A stretch of DNA of 64,000 nt from Duncaniella muris (GCF_003024805.1 NZ_PUEC01000004.1:1-64000); one strand, 5' to 3'. Shown: positions 36,601-46,376, counted from the stretch's first letter. The notes: generated from the letters alone by a model not told the origin. Numbers and translations: made by a program.

Positions 36601-38184
36601 GCAAAAGATCTCAGCCTGAAACTTGATTTTACGAATACAACTTACACCACTACTGACAGTGTGCACCTGCGGCCGGGCATGATCAGTTTTGACAACGTGC
36701 GTCTGACTGACTGCAACGGCAAGACTGCAAAGCTTAACGGCTATGTGGCCCACAAGTATTTCCATGATCCGACTTTCCGTTTCGATATCACTGATGCCCG
36801 TGATTTTCTTGTCTATGACATCAATGAGAATCAGACGGAAGATCCCTGGTTCGGCCTTATCTACGGCAATGGCAAGGCTTCGGTCAGCGGAGTGCCTGGA
36901 CGCGTGGATATAAATGTTGCTATGTCTACGGCCGAGCAGTCGACATTCTCATTTGTGATGAGCGATGCGGAGCAGGCCATCGACTATCAGTTTATCACTC
37001 TGCGTGACAAAAACAAGGCCTACAAGGATTCCATCGCCGCGTTGGACCCCACACCGCTTATAGTCCGTCAGCTACGCGAGCGCATACGCCGACAGGAAGA
37101 GCAGACATCGTCAGACTATGCCATGACCTTTGACGTAGGCATCAATCCGTCAGTGGCAGTTAATCTTATTATGGACCCGGTGGGCGGTGACAAAATCACG
37201 GCTTATGGCAGCGGACAGTTGCGTATGTCCTATAATAGTTCTGACGGTGACCTGCGCATGTATGGTGACTATAAGATCAACCACGGCACCTACAATTTCA
37301 CTTTGCAGGACCTCATCATAAAGGAATTCAAAATACGTGAAGGCAGCAAGATCACCTTCCTCGGAGATCCTTACAGTGCTCTGCTTGACATCACGGCCTC
37401 TTACTCTGTAAATGCCAATCTCAGCGATCTTGACGAATCTTTCCTTGAAGACCGCGAACTGAACCGTACGAGTGTGCCTGTCGATGCACTGATGATGGTG
37501 CGAGGTGACATCCGTCAGCCGGAAATCACTTTCGACCTGGACTTCCCGACGCTGACTCGTGATACCTACAGGAAGGTTCGCTCTATCGTGTCGACTGAAG
37601 ACATGATGAACCGCCAGATCATCTACCTGCTTGCTCTCAACAAATTCTATACGCCTGACTATATGACGGCCACCCACGGTAACGAACTGGTGTCTGTGGC
37701 ATCTTCTACTATCTCCTCGCGTCTCAGTTCAATGCTCGGTCAGCTAAGTGACAACTGGAGCATCGCGCCGGCCATCCGCAGCGACCGCGGAGATTTTTCA
37801 GACGTGGAAGTCGAAGTGGCTCTGTCAAGCCATCTGCTCAATAACCGTCTGCTTCTCAACGGCAACTTCGGGTATCGCGACAATTCGATGAACAACAACA
37901 GTTTCATCGGAGATTTCGACATACGTTATCTGCTTAACCGTGCGGGCACCATACAGCTTAAGGCCTATAACCGATATAACGATCAGAACTATTATCTCAA
38001 GAGTGCTCTTACCACTCAGGGAGTGGGTATAGTGTTCAAACGCGATTTCGATAACATCTTCTCCTTCCTGAAACCCAAAAAGAAAGCAAAGAAAAAAGAC
38101 CGGGAGGATGATCAGTCGGATTCTCCGGCTCCTGCCGATGCGGCGAAAAAGGAGGAATCAGATTCTGAAAAAAGCGGGGAATAG
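33601..38184 (+). CDS. tamB: TamB-like inner-membrane/periplasmic lipid-transport protein
   Basis: A 1527-aa AsmA/TamB-family protein. The N-terminal membrane anchor (ILRFILVIILVLPVAVPLIL) is followed by about 1,400 residues of repeated beta-strand modules forming the bridge-like groove. The C-terminal TamB domain (roughly 1050-1480) includes NVSDL-like repeats and ends in a Lys/Asp-rich tail (KPKKKAKKKDREDDQ). TamB-type proteins carry phospholipid between inner and outer membranes or help outer-membrane protein assembly. The start is TTG 33601, directly before the anchor helix; no ATG lies near. No TamA is adjacent. A hairpin over the stop is a likely terminator. Confidence 0.92.
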   Translation: MKTFYRILRFILVIILVLPVAVPLILYVALSLPSVQGSIARTAEKELTGLLGTEVSVGSVSIAPFNRVVLSDVGVKDPRGETALQIGHLGAGIKLFEGLWNRRIVITYVEIIDLDLNLYRQSRQTPLNIQPIIDRFKKDEDNGPSKFDLAVNLLVIRRSGLTYDVRDAAPADSGRFDPAHIRVDGLRADLCAPRISDSRIEVEIKRMAAAEKSGLALKELRADVLADMESLTIENLAVELNNSRLALNDLTLQSPLGGGFDLKNALRSPVETLSETYLTLSDLSPFVRGLEDIDVRVDVEIETSGRADSISLEHFDLYIPESQAHLSAHGLIKGLLHAKDSLSVDLRRLNVRTSVPKALDYLSKPASPLNHLYRKLSALAPLGDINLLGDLSLTPESIDFNGALDTDCGNIDIDCGIFKNRTGGPLELDGVISSMAFMPSELHKSLAPLSNIAFDAKADLVISGSRNIKGIAELSVPELTWNGTDFADINANADFRGNSVDATVRSSSPALDFSVSGGAELSGTMPLTELYAQVNNISLDPFVKGGRLKGDLSFEFDGSVRGRNPDVINGWIKVSDFRFSGRNDKSLSIPRLELDAHTGDSARSIMLRSPQVDADLSGHFSLRNIANDVKAVIAKVYPALLPADSCREISEFQYDLDLRIKEDSTISKFLGLPADIIYPISVRSFGRGGETASVGLDIDAPYLRNKDKLIEGTRLSVMLDAISKHSDVTAHTSFPTKNGMLDLRIGSEGSVDSLGTSILWKIDREEDYHGNFDFATLFSRSEDSKDLLTDISVATSQMVFNDSSWTVNPALVHVMPGRISVEGLGGHRAGQSLNIHGVASADSIDRLIVDLDAIDIDYIFDSLNMSDAVQFGGRATGSFYGMKLLSGDPVLYTPRLKVEGLKYNGCVMGDGDIRSYWDNGNKAVRIMAEIVGGGGSKSEVDGVIKPMSSELDFTFKADRAPVGFMEPFMAAFTSKVTGEVSGEARLYGTFKDLDLYGDIYAKDLSLKLDFTNTTYTTTDSVHLRPGMISFDNVRLTDCNGKTAKLNGYVAHKYFHDPTFRFDITDARDFLVYDINENQTEDPWFGLIYGNGKASVSGVPGRVDINVAMSTAEQSTFSFVMSDAEQAIDYQFITLRDKNKAYKDSIAALDPTPLIVRQLRERIRRQEEQTSSDYAMTFDVGINPSVAVNLIMDPVGGDKITAYGSGQLRMSYNSSDGDLRMYGDYKINHGTYNFTLQDLIIKEFKIREGSKITFLGDPYSALLDITASYSVNANLSDLDESFLEDRELNRTSVPVDALMMVRGDIRQPEITFDLDFPTLTRDTYRKVRSIVSTEDMMNRQIIYLLALNKFYTPDYMTATHGNELVSVASSTISSRLSSMLGQLSDNWSIAPAIRSDRGDFSDVEVEVALSSHLLNNRLLLNGNFGYRDNSMNNNSFIGDFDIRYLLNRAGTIQLKAYNRYNDQNYYLKSALTTQGVGIVFKRDFDNIFSFLKPKKKAKKKDREDDQSDSPAPADAAKKEESDSEKSGE

Positions 38185-38207
38185 GTGTAACTAAATCTCC
38201 GCTTTTA
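38173..38207 (+). terminator. terminator of the TamB-like gene
   Basis: AGCGGGGA (38173-38180) pairs with TCTCCGCT (38196-38203), with one G-U pair, and is followed by TTT. The stem spans the stop codon. Confidence 0.6.
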
Positions 38208-38278
38208 TCGTCTAATTAGCATAGCACGGCATAAGATTGCAATGAAAGTCATATAAAAGAATCACAATAATCACATTT

Positions 38279-41200
38279 ATGAGAAAAAGTATCATTTCAC
38301 TGGCTCTGTTTGCCGCAGGTTCGCTTGGCATGGCGGCAGCGCCGTTGTGGCTCCGGAATGTTGCCATATCTCCGGATGGCACAACGATTGCCTTTACATA
38401 TAAAGGCAACATTTTTACCGTCCCGGCAAAAGGCGGCGATGCCCGGCAGCTGACCTCAGGAGGCAGTTATAATTCATTGCCGGTCTGGAGCCCTGACGGC
38501 AAAAAGATCGCATTTAACAGCGACCGTGAGGGCTCGTTGGATATCTTTGTGGTCGACAGCAAAGGCGGTGTGCCCAAGCGTCTGACTACCCATTCAGGCA
38601 ATGAGACTCCGCTTGCGTTCAAAGACAACAGTCATGTGGTGTTCAGCACAAGTGACATGCCCTTGGCAAGTGCGGCCCAGGCATCGTTCACACAGCAAGT
38701 CTACACCGTAGACCTTGACGGCGGTCGTCCTGAAATGATGGTGTCACTGACCATGCCCGCGCTTAGCATCAGCCGCGACGGACGTGTGCTCTATCAGGAC
38801 CGCAAAGGGGTAGAGAATATCTGGAGAAAGCATGAACGTTCATCCGGGACGGCTGATATATGGCTCATGGATAAGGACGGCAAGCATATCAAGCTGACTG
38901 ATTTCAACGGGCATGACATGAACCCCGTCTGGTCAAATGACGGCCAGTTCTATTTCATCAGCGAGGAAGACGGAACCCTCAACGTCTACAAGCGTTCAGT
39001 CGACGGAACTCAGAAAAAGCAGCTCACAAAATTCAAGACACATCCTGTGCGTTCTCTTTCGGCATCTTCCGACGGGCGGCTCGCCTTCAGCTGGAACGGA
39101 GAGATATATACTATGGATGAGGCAGGTAAACCATCTAAGGTGGAAGTCAATATCATCAGTGATGACTATGCCTCGCCGGCTGAGAAATCGGTGCGCCGTT
39201 CGGGAGCTTCATCTTTTGCCGTGTCTCCTGACGGTGAGCTTATAGCATTCGTGCTCCGTGGCGATGTATATGTGACTTCGACTGAATACAATACCACCCG
39301 CCGCATCACTGACACTCCTGCCCAGGAACGAGCTGTGGATTTCGCTCCTGACGGCCGCAGTCTTGTCTACGACAGCGAGCGCAACGGTCTGTGGCAGCTG
39401 TTTACCACTGAGATCAAGGACCCTGATGAAAAATCGCTGCTCTATGCTACCGATCTTGTTGAGAAGCCACTCTATAAGAGCGACAAGCCCGCATTTTTCC
39501 CGGCCTACAGCCCCGATGGCAAGAAAGTGGCATTCCTTGAAGACCGTACGACTCTCCGCGTGATGGATCTCAAGAACAAAAAGGTGACCACTGCGCTTGA
39601 AGGAAAGTATAATTACAGTTATGCCGACGGCGATACCGGATTTGAATGGAGTCCCGACAGCCGCTGGCTGCTGACCAACTATATCGGTATCGGTGGCTGG
39701 AACAATGCCGACATCGCGCTTGTGAAAGCTGATGGCAGCGAGGTTGTCAATCTCACCGAAAGCGGCTACAGTAACGATGCTCCGCAGTGGGTGCTCGGAG
39801 GCAAGGCCGTCGCATACACTACCAGCAAATATGGCTACAAGAGTCATGGCAGCTGGGGCAATGAAAGCGATATAGTCCTCATGTTCCTCGATGGAGAGGC
39901 TTATGACCGCTTCCGCATGACCGAAGAGGAGCTTAAGCTCGCTGACAAGGAAAAAGCAGATAAGGAGAAAAAAGAAAAGAGCGCCAAAAAAGATGGCTCA
40001 AAGAAGGATTCAAAGAAAAAATCCAAGAAAGATGACGGCAAGAAAGACAGTGCCAAAAAGGATTCTGTAAAGAAAGATGATCCCGAACCGCTTGTCCTTG
40101 ACACCGAGAACCGCCGTTACCGCATGGAGCGTCTGACCGGCTCTTCAGCACGTCTTGGCTCTTACTACGTATCGCCGAAGGCCGACAAACTCTACTATGT
40201 GGCCACCAGCCCTGACGGCCGTTCTCTTTACGAGCGTAATCTGAAGGAAGGCGGCACTCGCGTACTTGTCAAAGGTCTGAGCGGATGGGGTATGATTCCT
40301 GATAAGAAGGGTGCCAATGTGTTCGTTATGGACCGTTCCGGCATCAAGAAGGTTAATCTTGCAAGCGGCAAGGCTACCCCGGTTTCCTATGAAGCGGAAT
40401 ACACCCGCCGTCCGTCAGAAGAACGCGAGTACATCTATGACCATATGTGGCGTCAGGTTCTTGACAAGTTCCATGACAAGAAAATGCACGGCACTGACTG
40501 GAATCTTTACAAAAAAGAATATGCCAGGTTCCTGCCTCACATCAACAACGGCTATGATTTTGCAATTCTTCTCAGTGAGATCCTCGGTGAGCTGAATGCT
40601 TCACATACCGGCGGCAGCTATTCAGGCGGCAGCGGACGGTCGGTGCTTCCTACAGCCTCACTCGGAGCATTCTATGATGAATCATTCAAGGGTGACGGTC
40701 TGAAGATACTTGAAATCGTCAAACGCGGTCCGCTATCCGACAAGAGCCTTGGTCTGGAGCCGGGCGATGTGATCCTTTCGATCAACGATTCGATTATCCG
40801 TGCAGGCAAAGACTATTTCCCGATGCTTGAAGGAAAGGCCGGGAAAAAAGTCAAACTTGAAATCAAGAAAGCCAAAGGAGGCAGAAAGACAGTCTATGTC
40901 AAGCCCATCGGCGGCAGTGCAGTCAAAGATCTGCTCTACACCCGCTGGGTTGAACGCAACGAACGCATTGTCGACAGCGTGTCCGAAGGTCGCATCGCTT
41001 ATGTCCATGTAAGAGCTATGAACGGGCCAAGTTTCAATGAAGTCTATGACCGTCTGCTCGGCAAATACCGCAATTGCGATGCCGTAGTGGTCGATACCCG
41101 TCACAACGGAGGTGGCTGGCTCCATAACGATATTGCCATCCTTCTCAACGGCAAGAAATACGTAACCCACAGCCCGCGCGGCCAGTTCATCGGCACCGAT

Positions 41201-41548
41201 CCTTTCTCGCAGTGGTGCAAGCCCTCGGCTATGCTTGTCGACGAAAGCAACTACAGCGATGCTCACGGCACCCCATACGTTTATCAGACTCTAAAAATCG
41301 GCGATGTCATCGGCGCTCCTATACCGGGAACAATGACAGCCGTATGGTGGGAAACCCAGATTGACCCGACAATCGTGTTCGGCATTCCGGAAGTCACCTC
41401 GCTTGACGGCAACGGAGAAATGCTCGAAAACAAGCAGCTCAACCCGGATATCGAGATCTACAACAATCCTGCCGACGTTCTACACGGCCATGACGAACAG
41501 CTCATCGGCGCAACCAAGCACCTGATGAAGAAAACCGCCAAAAAGTAA
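38279..41548 (+). CDS. exported tricorn-type S41 protease
   Basis: A 1089-aa protein with a signal peptide (SLALFAAGSLGMAAA). WD40/TolB-like beta-propeller repeats fill about residues 20-700 (SPDGTTIAFTY, WSPDGKKIAF and repeats). Then come a PDZ domain (about 804-877) and an S41 tail-specific protease domain (about 880-1080). The probable nucleophile is Ser993 in DESNYSDAH, matching the tricorn-like arrangement. A lysine/aspartate run at about 553-602 is inserted between propeller segments. Tricorn-type proteases degrade peptides; with a signal peptide this one acts in the periplasm or at the surface. Length fits the exported S41 'tricorn' relatives of Bacteroidota. Confidence 0.92.
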   Translation: MRKSIISLALFAAGSLGMAAAPLWLRNVAISPDGTTIAFTYKGNIFTVPAKGGDARQLTSGGSYNSLPVWSPDGKKIAFNSDREGSLDIFVVDSKGGVPKRLTTHSGNETPLAFKDNSHVVFSTSDMPLASAAQASFTQQVYTVDLDGGRPEMMVSLTMPALSISRDGRVLYQDRKGVENIWRKHERSSGTADIWLMDKDGKHIKLTDFNGHDMNPVWSNDGQFYFISEEDGTLNVYKRSVDGTQKKQLTKFKTHPVRSLSASSDGRLAFSWNGEIYTMDEAGKPSKVEVNIISDDYASPAEKSVRRSGASSFAVSPDGELIAFVLRGDVYVTSTEYNTTRRITDTPAQERAVDFAPDGRSLVYDSERNGLWQLFTTEIKDPDEKSLLYATDLVEKPLYKSDKPAFFPAYSPDGKKVAFLEDRTTLRVMDLKNKKVTTALEGKYNYSYADGDTGFEWSPDSRWLLTNYIGIGGWNNADIALVKADGSEVVNLTESGYSNDAPQWVLGGKAVAYTTSKYGYKSHGSWGNESDIVLMFLDGEAYDRFRMTEEELKLADKEKADKEKKEKSAKKDGSKKDSKKKSKKDDGKKDSAKKDSVKKDDPEPLVLDTENRRYRMERLTGSSARLGSYYVSPKADKLYYVATSPDGRSLYERNLKEGGTRVLVKGLSGWGMIPDKKGANVFVMDRSGIKKVNLASGKATPVSYEAEYTRRPSEEREYIYDHMWRQVLDKFHDKKMHGTDWNLYKKEYARFLPHINNGYDFAILLSEILGELNASHTGGSYSGGSGRSVLPTASLGAFYDESFKGDGLKILEIVKRGPLSDKSLGLEPGDVILSINDSIIRAGKDYFPMLEGKAGKKVKLEIKKAKGGRKTVYVKPIGGSAVKDLLYTRWVERNERIVDSVSEGRIAYVHVRAMNGPSFNEVYDRLLGKYRNCDAVVVDTRHNGGGWLHNDIAILLNGKKYVTHSPRGQFIGTDPFSQWCKPSAMLVDESNYSDAHGTPYVYQTLKIGDVIGAPIPGTMTAVWWETQIDPTIVFGIPEVTSLDGNGEMLENKQLNPDIEIYNNPADVLHGHDEQLIGATKHLMKKTAKK

Positions 41549-41568
41549 TATACTTTCGTCCCCACATT

Positions 41569-41611
41569 AAAAAGAGGCTGTCTGACAATGAAAGTTAGGC
41601 AGTCTCTTTTT
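41569..41611. terminator. bidirectional terminator between the S41 protease and Kup genes
   Basis: An 18-nt arm at 41569-41586 (starting AAAAAGAGGC) pairs with 41594-41611 (ending CTCTTTTT) around a 7-nt loop with a few mismatches. A/T runs on both sides suit termination of the rightward protease and leftward kup genes. Confidence 0.75.
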
Positions 41612-41633
41612 ATTGTTTTGGAATTTGTTTAAA

Positions 41634-43595
41634 TCATGACTTTATTGGGGTGATGCGGCGGGTGGGGCGGTTGTCTATGATCAGGGGGACGTTCTCGATG
41701 GTGACGTTGCTGGTGTCGAGGCCGAAGGCTTCGGCTGCGTCCATTTCCATGTGGCGCAGGAGCGAATGGAGGTTCATCAGGCGTTTGTCTGAAGCATCAC
41801 ACTGGCTCGACTGTGAAAAGAGGCGGTGGATGATGATGAAGCTGAAATCTCCGGTGATGCCGTGGCGGCGTAGGGAGGTGTAGCTGCTTGTGAGATCGAT
41901 TTCACCTGAAGCCACGAGGTCTTCGATGGCCTGGCGCAGGTATACGCTCACTTGCGGGCGGATGCGGAATCCGATGCGGAATTTGAAACTGATGAGGGTG
42001 CCGGGAATGAGCACGGTAGGCTCATATTCGAGAGTGTCAGGAGCATCGGTGAACTCTACGCGGACAATCCAGTAGTGGTCGGCGCGTTTCGGGCGTTTGT
42101 TTATGATGGAGTAAATCAATTTGCTTTCCACCTCGTCGGCGCTGCGTGATCGGCTGAGATAGACGAGATTCGAGGAGTATTTCGGTATTTCGCTGTCAGC
42201 CTTGATGTCGGAAATAATGTCCGTGTAGTCGGCAAAGCGGTAATATTCTATGAATTTGCCGCGGATCAGAGTGGCTTTGTACCATACGATCATCACCGAG
42301 CAGACTATGCCGGCTATGAGCACAGTGAACCAGCCGCCATGCATGAATTTAAACATGTTGGCCACAAAAAAGGCTCCTTCGATCAGCAGGAATGTCAGGG
42401 TGAAGAGCGCCACGATCCATCGTCTGACTCCTTTTAGATGGAGATAGAAGGCGAGGAGTATGGTGGTCATCAGCATGGTTATGGTGATGGCCAGTCCGTA
42501 GGCGGCTTCCATGTGCGAAGATGTGCGGAAGAGCAGGATGGTAAGCACACAGCCAATGAAGAGTGCGAAGTTGATCAGGGGGATGTATAACTGTCCTTTG
42601 ATCGTGGATGGGTATTTGATGCGCTGCCTTGGCCAGAAATCAAGACTCATGGCCTCGCTGAATATGGTAAACGAACCGCTCAGGAGTGCCTGGCTTGCGA
42701 TAATGGCCGCTCCTGTGCTGATCAGGATTCCGGCCGGGAGAAACCAGCGGGGCATGATGGCATAGAAAGGATTGAGGCTGGCCGTGTAGCTTTCGGCCTG
42801 TGCGATCAGCCATGCGCCCTGGCCGAGGTAGTTAAGTATGAGCATTGTCTTGATGAAGGCCCAGCTGTAGGTGATGTTCTTGCGTCCGCAGTGGCCGAGA
42901 TCCGAGTAGAGGGCCTCGGCTCCTGTGGCACACAGAAAAACAGCTCCGAGTATCAGAAACCACCCCGGATAGTCGATCAGAAGTTTCACTGCATACCAGG
43001 GATTGAACGCTTTGAGAATGGGCCAATGGGCAGGCATCTGGCATATGCCGAGAATGCCGAGCATAAGAAACCAGCCAAGCATGAAGGGCCCGAAAAAGTT
43101 GCCGATGGTCTTGGTGCCGAGTCTTTGGACAAGAAAAATTCCTGAGATGATGACAAGGACTATAGGAAGGATCGGGGCCTGTGGCTGAATGTCGCGCAGA
43201 CCTTCTACGGCAGATGTCACGGTCATGGCCGGTGTGATCACTCCGTCGGCTATAAGAGCGCTTGCCCCTATGGCTGCAAGAACATAGAGCCAGCGGTGTC
43301 GCAGATTTTTGAGCAGGGAGTAGAGAGCAAGGATTCCGCCCTCGCCTTTATTGTCGGCGCGGAGTGCTATGATGACGTATTTGAGTGTGGTCTGCAGGGT
43401 GAGAGTCCAGATTACGCATGACACAGCTCCTATGATATAGTCGGCTCCGGCATGGGGGTTGGCTCCCATGATGGCCTTCATGACGTAGAGCGGCGAGGTG
43501 CCGATGTCGCCGAATACGATGCCGATTGTTACGAGCAGTGCGGAAAAGGAAACTTTGTGAATATCAGGACTGGCAGTTGCGGATGATGTAGACAT
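41634..43595 (-). CDS. kup: Kup-family potassium uptake transporter
   Basis: A 653-aa KUP/HAK/KT transporter importing K+ with H+. The N-terminal GDIGTSPLYV and GEGGILALYS motifs are family hallmarks. About 12 membrane helices span residues 14-440 and a soluble C-terminal domain follows (450-653). The length is typical. The Ca/Na exchanger gene ends 31 nt upstream, so both ion transporters probably share a transcript that ends at the bidirectional terminator. No c-di-AMP riboswitch was recognised upstream. Confidence 0.95.
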   Translation of the reverse strand: MSTSSATASPDIHKVSFSALLVTIGIVFGDIGTSPLYVMKAIMGANPHAGADYIIGAVSCVIWTLTLQTTLKYVIIALRADNKGEGGILALYSLLKNLRHRWLYVLAAIGASALIADGVITPAMTVTSAVEGLRDIQPQAPILPIVLVIISGIFLVQRLGTKTIGNFFGPFMLGWFLMLGILGICQMPAHWPILKAFNPWYAVKLLIDYPGWFLILGAVFLCATGAEALYSDLGHCGRKNITYSWAFIKTMLILNYLGQGAWLIAQAESYTASLNPFYAIMPRWFLPAGILISTGAAIIASQALLSGSFTIFSEAMSLDFWPRQRIKYPSTIKGQLYIPLINFALFIGCVLTILLFRTSSHMEAAYGLAITITMLMTTILLAFYLHLKGVRRWIVALFTLTFLLIEGAFFVANMFKFMHGGWFTVLIAGIVCSVMIVWYKATLIRGKFIEYYRFADYTDIISDIKADSEIPKYSSNLVYLSRSRSADEVESKLIYSIINKRPKRADHYWIVRVEFTDAPDTLEYEPTVLIPGTLISFKFRIGFRIRPQVSVYLRQAIEDLVASGEIDLTSSYTSLRRHGITGDFSFIIIHRLFSQSSQCDASDKRLMNLHSLLRHMEMDAAEAFGLDTSNVTIENVPLIIDNRPTRRITPIKS

Positions 43596-43626
43596 AGGCG
43601 ATGTTGCGGATTGGACTGATTGTTTT

Positions 43627-44604
43627 TTATGAAGTACGTGAGATCAGCACGGCGACATAGGCTATATAGCCCAGCGTGAGCACTGCTCCCTCGGCGCGGG
43701 TGATTGTGCGCTGTCTGAAGAACCATCCGAAAATCCAGAAGAGCAGGCTTGCTCCTGTGAGCACAAGCAGATCGAGGTTTCCGATGTCGCCGAAGCGCAG
43801 AGGTCTTACGGTAGCCGTAACGCCGAGAACCATGAAAATGTTGAAAATATTGCTTCCAATGACATTGCCGAGCGCTATCCCGGTTTTACCTTTGAGTGCG
43901 GCAGTGATAGATGTGGCAAGTTCAGGGAGCGAAGTGCCTGCGGCTACTATGGTCAGACCGATTATAGCATCGCTGACGCCGATCGCCGAAGCTATGCCCG
44001 ATGCACCTGCCACAAAGCGGTCACCGCCATAGATCAGAGCCGCAAGACCGCCTATGATCCATGTGACGGCTTTCCACAGCGGCATTTCCTTTACCGGGGT
44101 CACGGAATTCGATGTCTGTTCCGGTTGCGGAGCGGCTTTGGCCTGCGAGAAAGTGTAGCGCATGAAGATCGCGAAAAAGAGCAGCAGAAGGATACCGTCG
44201 ACACGCGATATGGCCGGTGCGGAATCTCCGTCGAGCAGCGGACCGTTGCCGATGGCAAGCAGCGCAAGGGCCGAAAGAATTACGAGCGGAATTTCATTGG
44301 TCATGATGCTGCGCTCGATCCGTATGGGAGAGAACAGGGCGGTGACACCTATAATTACAAGAACGTTGAAAATATTACTGCCGACCACGTTGCCGACGGC
44401 CATCTCAGCGCTACCGTTGAGCGCTGAGATGAAACTGATTGTAAGTTCCGGAGCGGAGGTGCCGAAGGCCACGATGGTAAGACCGATCACAAGATCGCTG
44501 ACTCCCCACCTGCGGGCTATGGCCGAAGCTCCGTCGGTAAGGGCGTTGGCCCCTACAAGAATGAGCACAAGGCCTAACAGAAGAAAAATGATGTTGAGAA
44601 ACAT
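43627..44604 (-). CDS. yrbG: calcium/sodium antiporter (CaCA/YrbG family)
   Basis: A 325-aa K+-independent Ca2+/Na+ exchanger with ten helices in two inverted halves. Each half has the alpha-repeat motif: GTSAPELTISF (first) and GTSLPELATSI (second), plus paired GNVVGSNIFN and GNVIGSNIFN segments. ATG 44604 gives the usual hydrophobic N-terminus; an upstream frame to 44655 adds an atypical extension. It is the first gene of the exchanger-kup pair. It probably exports calcium. Confidence 0.94.
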   Translation of the reverse strand: MFLNIIFLLLGLVLILVGANALTDGASAIARRWGVSDLVIGLTIVAFGTSAPELTISFISALNGSAEMAVGNVVGSNIFNVLVIIGVTALFSPIRIERSIMTNEIPLVILSALALLAIGNGPLLDGDSAPAISRVDGILLLLFFAIFMRYTFSQAKAAPQPEQTSNSVTPVKEMPLWKAVTWIIGGLAALIYGGDRFVAGASGIASAIGVSDAIIGLTIVAAGTSLPELATSITAALKGKTGIALGNVIGSNIFNIFMVLGVTATVRPLRFGDIGNLDLLVLTGASLLFWIFGWFFRQRTITRAEGAVLTLGYIAYVAVLISRTS

Positions 44605-44770
44605 AGTCTGTCGGAAAATAAATAGTGAAACGTGAAACCGGCACGTTGATTCCATATGCCTTTAGCCTTGAAACAAACCGCCGGGGGTGATTGTTGATTT
44701 AGTGGTGCAAAGATACTCAATTATGGGCATTCAGGTGCATGAAAAGCTATGAAGAGACCGTTAAAATATT

Positions 44771-44801
44771 TTTGAAATATCTCAAATAAGGTTTATCTTT
44801 G
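44771..44801 (+). promoter_or_regulatory. promoter of the glutamine synthetase gene
   Basis: TTTG (44771-44774), 19-nt spacer, TATCTTTG (44794-44801). The start codon lies 60 nt further on. Confidence 0.75.
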
Positions 44802-44861
44802 CGGAAACGAAATCAGAAATAGTTATCCTTACAACATACCTGTACCACACAAATTATTATC

Positions 44862-46376
44862 ATGGAAAATAACAAGAACATGTCAATGAGTCGCAACCAT
44901 GTGGAGCGGACATTGGGAAAGCCGGCATCCGAGTTCACACGGGCCGATATTATAGAGTATATCAGGCGTGAAGGAATCGAGATGGTCAATTTCATGTATG
45001 CCGCCGCTGACGGACGGTTGAAGACTCTCAACTTTGTGATCAATTCCCAGGAATATCTGGAGACCATATTGTCGACGGGCGAACGTGTCGACGGGTCGAG
45101 CCTGTTTCCGTTTATCGAAGCCGGCCGCAGTGATCTTTATGTCATACCCCGCTATTCATCGGCCTTCCGCGATCCGTTTGCCGAACTGCCTACTCTGACG
45201 CTCCTGTGCAGCTATTTTGACAAAGATGGGCAGCCCCTTGACAGCGATCCGCGCCGTATTCTCGAACGTGCCTGCAAGGAATTCACCGAGGTTTCAGGTC
45301 TGGAGTTCGAATGTATGGGCGAACTTGAGTTCTATGTTATCGGAGCCGATACCGGTATGTTTCCGGCCACAGATCAGAAGGGCTATCACGAATCCGGACC
45401 TTTTGCGAAGTTCAATGACTTCCGCACCAAAGCCATGTCGCTGATTGCATCGACCGGCGGCCAGATCAAATACGGCCATTCGGAAGTAGGCAATTTCAAA
45501 CATAATTCCCTTATTTACGAACAGAATGAGATTGAGTTCCTGCCAAACCCCGCACTGAGTGCCGCCGACCATCTTCTGCTTGCCAAGTGGGTGATCAGAG
45601 AACTCGCCGCTAAGGAAGGCCTCAACGTCACATTCGCGCCCAAAATCACTGTCGGTAAAGCCGGGTCAGGCTTCCATATCCATATGCGTCTGATGAAAGA
45701 CTGCCATAACATGACCCAGAGCGCCGACCGCACTCTCAGCAATGAAGCGCGCCGTGCCATTGCCGGTCTCATGACTCTCGCTCCTTCAATCACAGCTTTC
45801 GGCAATGCCAACCCGACGAGCTATCTGCGCCTTGTGCCTCATCAGGAAGCGCCGACCAACATATGCTGGGGTGACAGAAACCGCTCAGTGCTTGTCAGAG
45901 TTCCTCTTGGCTGGACTTCGGGCAAAGACATGTGTGTCCAGGTCAATCCGGCTGACAGATGTGAGATCGAGACTTATGGCAAACAGACGTTTGAGATGCG
46001 TTCGCCGGACTGCTCGGCAAATGTCTATCAGCTGATGGCTGCGCTCTGCGTGGCTGCCCGCCTCGGTTTTGAAATGGACGAAAAAGACGCTCTTGATATC
46101 GCATCACGCACTTATGTCGATGTGAATATCCATGCTAAAGAAAATGCCGAGAAGCTTGCAGGTCTTGAAACTCTTCCCACCTGCTGCGTTGAGTCTGCCG
46201 AGTGTCTTGAAAAACAGCGTTCGATCTACGAGAGCCGCAATGTGTTCGCACCCGCGATGCTCGATGATCTGATCAGCCAGCTCAAGGCATTTGATGACAA
46301 GATGCTCGCAGCCAGAGTGAATGCCGATCCGATAGAGCTGCAGAAGCTTGTCAACCGCTATTTCTATTGCGGATAA
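44862..46376 (+). CDS. glnA: glutamine synthetase, type I
   Basis: A 504-aa cytosolic enzyme joining glutamate and ammonia with ATP. Motifs are visible: the GELEFY glutamate site, GSGFHIHM with the catalytic histidine, a QEAPTNICWGDRNRSV loop and RVPL. It is a GSI-like enzyme with a somewhat long N-terminus (residues 1-20, MENNKNMSMS), and the length agrees with the roughly 500-residue GSI of Bacteroidota. Adenylylation cannot be read from sequence. The gene has its own promoter, and ligA follows 86 nt after its stop. Confidence 0.95.
   Translation: MENNKNMSMSRNHVERTLGKPASEFTRADIIEYIRREGIEMVNFMYAAADGRLKTLNFVINSQEYLETILSTGERVDGSSLFPFIEAGRSDLYVIPRYSSAFRDPFAELPTLTLLCSYFDKDGQPLDSDPRRILERACKEFTEVSGLEFECMGELEFYVIGADTGMFPATDQKGYHESGPFAKFNDFRTKAMSLIASTGGQIKYGHSEVGNFKHNSLIYEQNEIEFLPNPALSAADHLLLAKWVIRELAAKEGLNVTFAPKITVGKAGSGFHIHMRLMKDCHNMTQSADRTLSNEARRAIAGLMTLAPSITAFGNANPTSYLRLVPHQEAPTNICWGDRNRSVLVRVPLGWTSGKDMCVQVNPADRCEIETYGKQTFEMRSPDCSANVYQLMAALCVAARLGFEMDEKDALDIASRTYVDVNIHAKENAEKLAGLETLPTCCVESAECLEKQRSIYESRNVFAPAMLDDLISQLKAFDDKMLAARVNADPIELQKLVNRYFYCG

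Noticed and set aside
41615-41630. TTTGTTTAAA string near the kup stop as another palindrome copy
   Set aside because: Only half of the core is present, and it lies downstream of kup rather than before a start.
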